DNA of 64,000 nucleotides, from NCBI GenBank assembly GCA_964630595.1, contig CAZVVT010000003.1, forward strand, positions 78,640 to 142,639, read 5' to 3'. Every line of letters begins with the position of its first letter. The stretch's first letter is position 1. Made by a program: the position numbers and the translations under genes. Shown here one piece after another: positions 1 to 5,787 of this stretch. The DNA is from CAZVVT01 sp964630595 (lineage in GTDB: Bacteria > Chlamydiota > Chlamydiia > Chlamydiales > VFKH01). The notes beneath the pieces were generated by a model. The model ran no database searches. It saw only the letters and a program-made list of their open reading frames with translations, and was not told the origin of the DNA.

Positions 1-137
1 TCACCGATGCTGTAATCGAAAAGAAAAACGAATTGAGCGTCGAGCTACATAAAGACGGCGTTGAGGAGATGGGTTTTGAACAAGGAACCGTGGATGAACA
101 AGGATCTGGAACTGAAGTCACAGGAGACGTCGCATGA
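1..137 (+). CDS. rpsB: 30S ribosomal protein S2, C-terminal end (partial)
   Basis: An open frame enters from the left edge (first full codon at 3) and stops at TGA 135-137, giving 44 residues that start TDAVIEKKNELSVEL and end in an acidic, low-complexity tail. S2 proteins end with a conserved helix followed by a variable acidic tail, and rpsB directly precedes tsf in chlamydiae and most bacteria, so position supports the call more than sequence does. The stop overlaps the tsf start as ATGA (134-137), which implies translational coupling. The body of the gene lies outside the window. Confidence 0.75.
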   Translation, partial: TDAVIEKKNELSVELHKDGVEEMGFEQGTVDEQGSGTEVTGDVA

Positions 138-873
138 GCGTAGTGACAGCAGAGATGGTGAAAACCCTGCGCGAGCGAACTGGCGTAGGGATGGCCAAGT
201 GCAAAGAGGCCCTACAGGCGGCTTCCGGAGACATGGAGAAGGCAATCGCCGACCTTCGCAAGGCCGGGATCGCTTCGGCGGTCAAGAAAGAGGGCCGAGA
301 AACGAAGGAAGGAACGATTATCGCCCACGATGGGGACAAGATCGTAGCGATCGTCGAAGTGAACACGGAGACGGATTTCGTCGCGAAGAACGACAGGTTT
401 TTGGCGTTCGCAAGAGCTTTGGCGGCCCAAGTCGCGGCAACTATGCCGGCGAGCGTCGACCAGCTTTTGACCGCCCCTTTCAAGAGCGGCGCTCCTTCGA
501 TGGGCCACGCGCACCCTATAGCGGACGAAGCGAGCAGCGCTCATTCGATGGGCAGTGGCAACCGCGCTCCTTCAACGGACCACGCGCACCACGCCCTTAC
601 GGGGACCGTGAGCGAAGACCATACAGTGGACCAAGAGAGGGCGGGGATCGTCCAAACTTTAGGCGAGAATATCAAGATCGCGCGCCTGGCCGTTATTCCG
701 AAGGGCCCCGACGTTTCGATCGCAATGTACAGTCACATGGGCGGCCGGATAGTCACGTTAGTCGTGCTCCAAGGCGCTTCGGACCAGCAAGCACTGGCCA
801 AAGAGATTGCCATGCACACGGCTGCGGAAGCTCCCCAGTGGCTGAAACCGGAGGAGATTCCTGCGAATCTTAA
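61..873 (+). other. Alternative-frame open reading frame overlapping rpsB and tsf (Arg/Gly-rich, possible overprinted gene)
   Basis: From TTG 61 (first ATG at 94) to 873 a frame shifted relative to tsf stays open for 270 codons. It would encode a highly basic, Arg/Gly/Pro-rich, low-complexity protein with repeated RSFDGPRAP-type units, like the disordered RGG tails of RNA-binding proteins. The repeats that form the tsf insertion (490, 538, 565) are in register in this frame and better conserved here (RSFDGPRAP / RSFNGPRAP) than in the tsf frame (APSMGHAHP / APSTDHAHH). No Shine-Dalgarno sequence is evident before TTG 61 or ATG 94. It may be a real overprinted gene, a former coding segment captured into tsf, or a by-product of purine- and GC-rich codons. 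I do not assert that it is translated. Confidence 0.22.
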
Positions 874-1108
874 GGCGCAGGAAGAGGAGATTGCCAGAGC
901 GCAAGTCAAGGGCAAGCCCGACAATATCGTGGGCAAAATCGTAGAGGGCAAATTAAATGCCTTCTACGACCAAAACTGTCTCCTCAAGCAGAAGTTTATC
1001 AAGGACAGCTCGATGTCTATCGAGCAGCTGGTAGAGCGCAAAGCCAAAGAAATCGGCAAGCCTCTACAAGTCGTCCGCTTCTTGCGCTGGCAAGTCGGCC
1101 AAGCGTAA
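134..1108 (+). CDS. tsf: Elongation factor Ts with an internal insertion
   Basis: EF-Ts is the guanine-nucleotide exchange factor that recycles EF-Tu during translation. Visible are the N-terminal UBA-like domain (residues 1-50, with RERTGVGMAKCKEAL), the hallmark TDFVAKN (80-86) that contacts EF-Tu, TLGENI (175-180) at the core, and a C-terminal module. At 324 residues it is about 40 longer than the roughly 282-residue chlamydial EF-Ts. The excess sits at about residues 117-160, between LLTAPF and TVDQER, where a Ser/His/Ala-rich stretch contains the related units APSMGHAHP and APSTDHAHH. This spot is normally a short loop, so the insertion probably leaves the fold intact. The ATG at 134 overlaps the rpsB stop. 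A second long frame covers the same bases (separate entry). pyrH, which normally follows tsf in chlamydiae, is absent. Confidence 0.95.
   Translation: MSVVTAEMVKTLRERTGVGMAKCKEALQAASGDMEKAIADLRKAGIASAVKKEGRETKEGTIIAHDGDKIVAIVEVNTETDFVAKNDRFLAFARALAAQVAATMPASVDQLLTAPFKSGAPSMGHAHPIADEASSAHSMGSGNRAPSTDHAHHALTGTVSEDHTVDQERAGIVQTLGENIKIARLAVIPKGPDVSIAMYSHMGGRIVTLVVLQGASDQQALAKEIAMHTAAEAPQWLKPEEIPANLKAQEEEIARAQVKGKPDNIVGKIVEGKLNAFYDQNCLLKQKFIKDSSMSIEQLVERKAKEIGKPLQVVRFLRWQVGQA
490..580 (+). repeat. Three 16-bp imperfect direct repeats in the tsf insertion
   Basis: Units start at 490 (CGCTCCTTCGATGGGC), 538 (CGCTCATTCGATGGGC) and 565 (CGCTCCTTCAACGGAC). The spacings of 48 and 27 are both multiples of three, so all units share a reading phase. 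Similarity between the first and third units continues for about 11 bases downstream. They lie exactly within the stretch that makes this EF-Ts longer than its relatives, so the insertion probably grew by local duplication. Confidence 0.8.
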
Positions 1109-1114
1109 GTTTTT

Positions 1115-1143
1115 AGGGGGAGAGTTCTCTCCCCCTTGTTTTT
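1115..1143 (+). terminator. Rho-independent terminator after tsf
   Basis: A near-perfect inverted repeat, AGGGGGAGAG (1115-1124) and CTCTCCCCCT (1127-1136), is followed by TTGTTTTT. It starts 7 bases after the tsf stop. It separates rpsB-tsf from frr, which has its own promoter-like sequence overlapping the T-rich end. Confidence 0.8.
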
Positions 1144-1164
1144 CCAATCCAAAAAATCTACACT
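1136..1164 (+). promoter_or_regulatory. Candidate promoter for frr
   Basis: TTGTTT (1136-1141), a 17-bp spacer and TACACT (1159-1164) fit the housekeeping sigma consensus. The frr ATG is only 8 bases beyond the -10 box, so a transcript from this promoter would have almost no leader. No Shine-Dalgarno sequence precedes that ATG, consistent with a leaderless or near-leaderless mRNA. Inference from sequence only. Confidence 0.4.
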
Positions 1165-1172
1165 CTTGAGCC

Positions 1173-1712
1173 ATGTCTATTCTTGATGATACCAAGTCTA
1201 AGATGGCGCAAGCCATTGAACACCTTAAAGCGGAATTCAAAGCCATCCGCACGGGTCGGGCCAATACCGCCGTACTCGACTCTGTAACAGTAGATGTATT
1301 TGGGACGGCCACGAAACTAAAGGCGCTTGCGGGCATTACCACCCCCGACAGTCGCTCGATTTTAGTGACCCCTTATGACCGCTCTCAAGCCTCCACGATT
1401 GCGAAAGCCATTGAAAAAGCAAATTTGAATTTGACACCCGTGGTGGATGGGCATTTGGTGCGCATTAAGGTGCCGCAAATGGACCAGGCCCAGCGCGGCG
1501 AGATGGTCAAGTTGGTCAAGCGCAAAGCGGAAGAGGGCAAGGTTTCCATTCGCGGCATTCGCCAAAAGGCCAATGATGCGATCAAGAAATCCGACCATGC
1601 GGAGGATGAGCGCAAGAGTTTTGAGAAAAAAGTCCAAGAGATGACAGACAAATCTTGTAAAGAGATTGATGAGCTAGCCGGGCATAAAGAAAAAGAAGTG
1701 CTGGAAGTTTAA
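1173..1712 (+). CDS. frr: Ribosome recycling factor
   Basis: RRF works with EF-G to split post-termination ribosomes. The 179-residue product is the usual family length and carries the expected blocks: FKAIRTGRANTAVLDSV near residue 24, a basic helix with RGEMVKLVKRKAEEGKVSIR near 107-126, and a C-terminal helix ending KEKEVLEV. It belongs to the three-helix-bundle plus small-domain fold. In Chlamydia the order is rpsB-tsf-pyrH-frr; here frr follows tsf directly across a 64-base gap with a terminator and its own candidate promoter. The tRNA-Glu/tRNA-Lys pair follows. Confidence 0.96.
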   Translation: MSILDDTKSKMAQAIEHLKAEFKAIRTGRANTAVLDSVTVDVFGTATKLKALAGITTPDSRSILVTPYDRSQASTIAKAIEKANLNLTPVVDGHLVRIKVPQMDQAQRGEMVKLVKRKAEEGKVSIRGIRQKANDAIKKSDHAEDERKSFEKKVQEMTDKSCKEIDELAGHKEKEVLEV

Positions 1713-1742
1713 ATCAGCGCTCGTGTAGATTTAGTCCCGCTT

Positions 1743-1764
1743 TTATAGGGGCAACCCCCTATAA
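1743..1764 (+). other. Perfect 9-bp hairpin just upstream of tRNA-Glu
   Basis: TTATAGGGG (1743-1751), loop CAAC and CCCCTATAA (1756-1764) form a perfect stem ending one base before the tRNA-Glu gene. There is no T tract, so it is not a classical terminator. It may be the 3' end of the frr transcript, a tRNA 5' processing element, or a protein-binding dyad. Confidence 0.5.
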
Positions 1765-1765
1765 T

Positions 1766-1840
1766 GGCCCCATCGTCTAGTCAGGTCTAGGACACCGGAT
1801 TTTCATTCCGTCAACAGGGGTTCGAATCCCCTTGGGGTCA
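1766..1840 (+). tRNA. tRNA-Glu (anticodon TTC)
   Basis: Acceptor strands GGCCCCA (1766-1772) and TGGGGTC (1833-1839) pair with one G-T wobble. The T arm AGGGGTTCGAATCCCCT is intact and the anticodon loop TTTTCAT contains TTC at 1802-1804. The outermost anticodon-stem pair (1795/1811) is a C-T mismatch. The 3' CCA is not encoded. tRNA-Lys follows after three bases, so the two are probably co-transcribed. Confidence 0.93.
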
Positions 1841-1843
1841 AGG

Positions 1844-1917
1844 GAGTCTTTAGCTCAGTTGGTTAGAGCACCTCACTTTTAATGAGGGGGTCGATGGTTC
1901 GAGTCCATCAAGACTCA
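1844..1917 (+). tRNA. tRNA-Lys (anticodon TTT)
   Basis: Acceptor strands GAGTCTT (1844-1850) and AAGACTC (1910-1916) pair perfectly. The D arm TAGCTCAGTTGGTTAGAGC, anticodon arm CCTCA-CTTTTAA-TGAGG with TTT at 1878-1880, and T arm GATGGTTCGAGTCCATC are canonical. The CCA end is not encoded. Confidence 0.95.
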
Positions 1918-1981
1918 AAATTCCCCAGCAGTTTTCCCGTTAATTTTCTCTTAACGTTGGCGTGCTAAACTACTTGTTAGT

Positions 1982-4183
1982 ATGTCTACTGGAGATGTCA
2001 CACTCTCAGTTTCCCCCACTACGCCCCCAGCGGCGGTTGTGTTTAATGAGACAGCGCTCAAGGCGCGTATGTCCTCATTGATGGGGCAGTACTGCGCTCA
2101 TATTGATCGCCCCAAAGACCGCCTGATTCTTGCCTCCGATGTCCAAAGGCCGGGCATTCCTGCGCGCGCTTTTTCTTGGGTAGCAGAGAATCGCTGGCCT
2201 ATTATCGCTGGACTCATTGTGACTATTGCAGCGGCCACTTTCCCCTTTATTGGGATTGCCATTGCCGGTGCAGCGGGTGCAGCGGTAACAGCTGGTCTGA
2301 CCTGGTCGGTGGTTGCTCCTCTGGCAATGGGCGGTATTGTTGCAGGTTCATTGACTACAGCGCGTATTGCTAGCCAATGGTTGTTCGCTCGCCGTACAGA
2401 TTCCCAAACACAGCAAAAGCTTTTAACACTGAAAAACTTAAAAGGTGTTACGCCGGATGAGTTGTGGCAGCTGAATCGAGCCTACAAAGAGGGCAAGTGG
2501 GCGTATCGAGAAGCGCTAGCAGCGGTAGTGAACCAGATGAGAGTGAGAGAGACAATCTCTGCTGAGCAGCAAGACAGGCTCATTCAAGCCTTGCGAGGGT
2601 GCTATACCTGGTCGGGACTAGAAACGACATTGAAAGAGATGTTGAAGGCCGTTTCTGGTGGGGCAAACAGCAAAGAGGTACAAAGGGCTGCGGATACGGC
2701 TCAGGTACAAGCCTTTTCGGATTGGATAGAACCTTTGCAAGCTCTTGCTGGAGAAGAGGGGCTTTCTTGGCAGTGGCGGACTTTTCTGAACGATTATAAG
2801 ATCTCTTTTTTCTCTTGGTTGTTAGAGCAGAGACAGTGGGGCGATGTTACGGAGGAAGAGGCTGAGCGATTAGCTGCGCGATTAGATGAAGTGTGGATGC
2901 CCGCGATGGCCAAAGTAGAGGAAGCTCCTCCAGGAGCTGCAGTACCTGCAACACCGCGCGTAAAAAAACGTTTGCTCGTAGCGAGTTGTACCGGTGGTGG
3001 TGGTCACGAAATTGGAGTAGAAGTGATTCGCAAAGCGCTGGAAAATGACCCCAATGTAGAGTGGGAAGTCAGCGTTGCTAGACCCATTGAGGAAGCAGGC
3101 GAAATCGTGACAACGGTGGCGAGGCTTTTTGGAAGTAAGCTGACCGGAATGGATTTGCAGAACATGGCGGCTAAGCGTGATTGGAAGAAGCTGCAGTGGA
3201 TCATTACCAATATCGGACCCCATTTCTACAAATTCAGCTATGGCAAGGCACAGAGAGTTTTCGAAGAAAGATTGAAGGCGGATCGACCCGATGCCGTAGT
3301 CTCCTTGATCCCCGTAGTGGCCAACCCTTTAAGTCGTGCATGCGGGAAATGGAATGTTCCCTATGTTCAGTACCCCTCGGACTTTATGTCGGGTCAGTAT
3401 GTAACCGGTACGGACGCCTCTTCGCCGCGCTTCTTCCACAGTCTTGCTCTACCGGACTGGGCCTTGGTAGAGGGCCGTGGTTTAACAAAGGGGCTAGACC
3501 TTCGTCCCGGACAGCTCCTCATGGGTGGATACCACTTGAAACGCGCCAGCGGCGAGAAGACTAAAGAGGAAATCATTGAAGCTCTGAAAATCCCGGAAAA
3601 AAATGCTAAGGGCGAAGACTTGCCCGACACGACTCTTGTGGTGCCAAACGGTAAGCCAATTACTTCGATCATGATGGGTTCTTTGGGCAGTACAGACATT
3701 GTTGAATATGCCAGAGCTCTTCTTGCAGAGCCTTCGCCAGGCCATGTGGTGCTTTTCTGTGGTCGAAACGATGAGATGCGTGAAATGCTTAAGAAAGAAT
3801 TTGCGGCGCACTTGGATCCAAGTCATCCGCGTTCTTTGACGGTACTGGGATTTACGAAGAGAGCGCAGGACATCATTCGCATCAGTGACGTTTATCTAAC
3901 CAAGCCAGGTGGAATGTCCGTTGCAGAAGGGTGGGATTTGATGTCACCGGGCCGATTCTTCTTAACGAAGCCTAGCTTGAAGAACGAGGCTGGAAATACT
4001 GCGCTGACAGAGCGATTTGGCTTTGGAAGAGTGGTGCGTGGCCCCGAAGATTTCGCTGCACAATCTCGCGAAGCTCTGAGCAAGAAAATCACAGCGCGCA
4101 CAGATCGACAGCGCGCCTTGTTGATGCCGAGCTGGAAGCTCTCTACTACGCTGGCACATACGCTAGCTGCTGTTGCAGCTTAA
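1982..4183 (+). CDS. Membrane-anchored GT28 glycosyltransferase, MGDG synthase/MurG-like
   Basis: A 733-residue protein in two parts. The N-terminal third has a strongly hydrophobic region (about residues 73-137, Gly/Ala-rich, probably two membrane passes). From about residue 330 there is a GT-B glycosyltransferase of family 28: a nucleotide-loop-like ASCTGGGGHE, then SIMMGSLGST (about 558-567) and LTKPGGMSVAEG (about 638-649) near the C terminus, where plant monogalactosyldiacylglycerol synthase and MurG bind the sugar nucleotide. It therefore probably transfers a sugar from a UDP donor to a lipid or lipid-linked acceptor at the cytoplasmic membrane; the acceptor cannot be read from sequence. 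The large N-terminal extension is not part of plain MGDG synthases. It ends tail-to-tail with sthA, the two stops overlapping in TTAA (4180-4183). Confidence 0.72.
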   Translation: MSTGDVTLSVSPTTPPAAVVFNETALKARMSSLMGQYCAHIDRPKDRLILASDVQRPGIPARAFSWVAENRWPIIAGLIVTIAAATFPFIGIAIAGAAGAAVTAGLTWSVVAPLAMGGIVAGSLTTARIASQWLFARRTDSQTQQKLLTLKNLKGVTPDELWQLNRAYKEGKWAYREALAAVVNQMRVRETISAEQQDRLIQALRGCYTWSGLETTLKEMLKAVSGGANSKEVQRAADTAQVQAFSDWIEPLQALAGEEGLSWQWRTFLNDYKISFFSWLLEQRQWGDVTEEEAERLAARLDEVWMPAMAKVEEAPPGAAVPATPRVKKRLLVASCTGGGGHEIGVEVIRKALENDPNVEWEVSVARPIEEAGEIVTTVARLFGSKLTGMDLQNMAAKRDWKKLQWIITNIGPHFYKFSYGKAQRVFEERLKADRPDAVVSLIPVVANPLSRACGKWNVPYVQYPSDFMSGQYVTGTDASSPRFFHSLALPDWALVEGRGLTKGLDLRPGQLLMGGYHLKRASGEKTKEEIIEALKIPEKNAKGEDLPDTTLVVPNGKPITSIMMGSLGSTDIVEYARALLAEPSPGHVVLFCGRNDEMREMLKKEFAAHLDPSHPRSLTVLGFTKRAQDIIRISDVYLTKPGGMSVAEGWDLMSPGRFFLTKPSLKNEAGNTALTERFGFGRVVRGPEDFAAQSREALSKKITARTDRQRALLMPSWKLSTTLAHTLAAVAA

Positions 4184-5577
4184 ACCTTAATCTTATGACC
4201 GCTTAAGTTCCCCAAACCATCGTACGCTGCATATTTATAGAGATCGTGCAGTGTTGGGTAGTTGAAGACGGTGGAGATAACGTGCATCAAGGTCTTTTGG
4301 TTTTCAATGAGGGAAAGGCCGAAGTGAACCAGTTCGGTAGCGAGGGGGCCAATGACGTGTACGCCGCGGATAATCATATCCTCTTTGGTAAAGATCAGTT
4401 TGAGTAGGCCCTCTTGGGCGCCCATGATCTTGCCGCGCGGCATATCGGTATGGCGGGCCATGCCTGTGCAGTAGTTCATATTTTGCTTTTGGGCCTCCTG
4501 CTCCGTGATGCCGACCATGGAGACCTCCGGTACAGTATAGATACCGTAGGGAAAGAGTTTGGGTAGAGCGTCGAGGTCCTTGGTATTGAAGATATGGGTA
4601 ACGGCAACACGGCCTTGGTCCATCGAAGTGGAGGCAAGGGCGGGAAAGCCGATTACATCGCCGACAGCGTAGATGTTGGGCACGGCCGTCTGGTATTTTT
4701 CATTCACTTCGATGATTTCTCGCTTGCCAACCTTGACGCCGATTTTTTCCAGATCCATGCCTGAAGTTGTGCCGTTGCGCCCTGCGGCGTAGAGGAACAT
4801 ATCAACGTGCAGCCACTTGCCATTTTCTAGTCCGACACGCAAAAACTCTCGATCCGAATCAGGTACATTCACCGCCTTAATGGAATCATTAAAGAGAATC
4901 TCGACCTGGTCGCGCTCCATGCAGCGCATGAGCTCTGCTGTGAGCTCTTGGTCGACGAAGGGGAGAATCGCTGCGGTGCGGTTCACTAAGTAGACCTTGG
5001 TGCCCATGGTGGCAAAAATAGTGGCATATTCGCAGCCGATCACGCCTGCGCCCACGATGCAGATCGATTGAGGGATGCGTGTGATGCTCAAGATGGTATC
5101 GGAATCGAGAACGCGTTTGCCATCGAAGGGAATTTCTGGCGGATGGAAGGGGTAAGAGCCGGTTGCAATGATGATGTTATCGCTCTGAATCTGGGTATCA
5201 CCGACGGAAATCGTGTTTTTGTCGACGAACTTGGCAAAGCCGTGGTAGATGGTGCAGCCGTGGCGCTCTAGGTTGCGGTGGACCTCGTTGCCCTCACTTT
5301 GGATGACGTAGTTCTTGCGGAACATGAAGTCGTCGATGGTGGCCTGGTGCTTGAGAGAGCGTTCAACGCCGAAAAGACCGCGGTCATACTTGCCGGAGAA
5401 GAAAAGGGCGGTCTCCTTGAGCGTCTTCGAGGGCAGGGTGCCTGTATTGACCCCGGCGCCGCCGTAGGCCTTCTCTTTTTCCACAACGGCCACCTTTTTG
5501 CCAAAATAGGCGGCCTTCACAGCTGCCTTTTCGCCCGCAGGGCCCGTCCCGATCACGATCAAATCGTATTTGTCCAT
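4180..5577 (-). CDS. sthA: Soluble pyridine nucleotide transhydrogenase (SthA-like flavoprotein)
   Basis: A flavin-dependent oxidoreductase that would move reducing equivalents between NADPH and NAD+ in the cytoplasm. Near the N terminus the FAD-binding DLIVIGTGPAGEKAA is followed by GGAGVNTGTLPSKTL. In lipoamide dehydrogenases this place holds a redox CxxxxC; here both cysteines are missing (Gly and Thr), as expected for a transhydrogenase that uses no disulfide. A second Rossmann motif, ICIVGAGVIGCEYA, lies mid-protein, and AVGDVIGFPALASTSM binds FAD. I place the start at ATG 5577 (MDKYDLIVIG, 465 residues); an in-frame ATG at 5616 would add 13 residues that do not resemble the family. It diverges from glgP, with a large palindrome between. 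Chlamydiaceae are not known to carry it. Confidence 0.85.
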   Translation of the reverse strand: MDKYDLIVIGTGPAGEKAAVKAAYFGKKVAVVEKEKAYGGAGVNTGTLPSKTLKETALFFSGKYDRGLFGVERSLKHQATIDDFMFRKNYVIQSEGNEVHRNLERHGCTIYHGFAKFVDKNTISVGDTQIQSDNIIIATGSYPFHPPEIPFDGKRVLDSDTILSITRIPQSICIVGAGVIGCEYATIFATMGTKVYLVNRTAAILPFVDQELTAELMRCMERDQVEILFNDSIKAVNVPDSDREFLRVGLENGKWLHVDMFLYAAGRNGTTSGMDLEKIGVKVGKREIIEVNEKYQTAVPNIYAVGDVIGFPALASTSMDQGRVAVTHIFNTKDLDALPKLFPYGIYTVPEVSMVGITEQEAQKQNMNYCTGMARHTDMPRGKIMGAQEGLLKLIFTKEDMIIRGVHVIGPLATELVHFGLSLIENQKTLMHVISTVFNYPTLHDLYKYAAYDGLGNLSGHKIKV

Positions 5578-5623
5578 AACGGCATTAAAAGTCTTTTGGT
5601 AATATCCGCCAACCATGGAACGA

Positions 5624-5787
5624 ACCTAACTTGGCTGTTGGAGCGTGTTGAGATGCAAGAGATTTTCGAGGGAAAGAGCCCGTCTGAAGCCGCTGGCATT
5701 GGCCAGAGGCCCCAAGACAGCGGCTTCAGACGGGCTGTTTCTCCGAAAGGACTTGCAGATCAGCCTGATACGACAGCCAAGTTAGGT
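5624..5787. repeat. 164-bp imperfect palindrome with nested inverted repeats between sthA and glgP
   Basis: Outer arms of 15 bp match perfectly in inverted orientation (5624-5638 and 5773-5787; ACCTAACTTGGCTGT). Inner arms of 19 bp also match perfectly (5677-5695 and 5718-5736; AGCCCGTCTGAAGCCGCTG) around a 22-base loop that can itself fold (GGCC-AGA-GGCC). Both pairs share nearly the same centre (about 5706), and the 36-38 bases between arms keep patches of symmetry such as TGCAAG. It lies in the divergent promoter region of two metabolic genes, and the annotated glgP ATG is inside it. It could be a regulatory cruciform, a terminator pair, or a miniature inverted-repeat element. Confidence 0.85.

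Noticed and set aside
118..483. Antisense frame of 121 codons across tsf
   Set aside because: Mirror of the tsf frame; no start signal and no recognisable domain.
1760..1765. TATAAT as promoter of tRNA-Glu
   Set aside because: It lies immediately before the mature 5' end, so transcription would begin inside the tRNA; no matching -35 box.
5278..5652. Upstream extension of the glgP frame
   Set aside because: Antisense to the N-terminal coding part of sthA, unlike phosphorylases, and far beyond family length.
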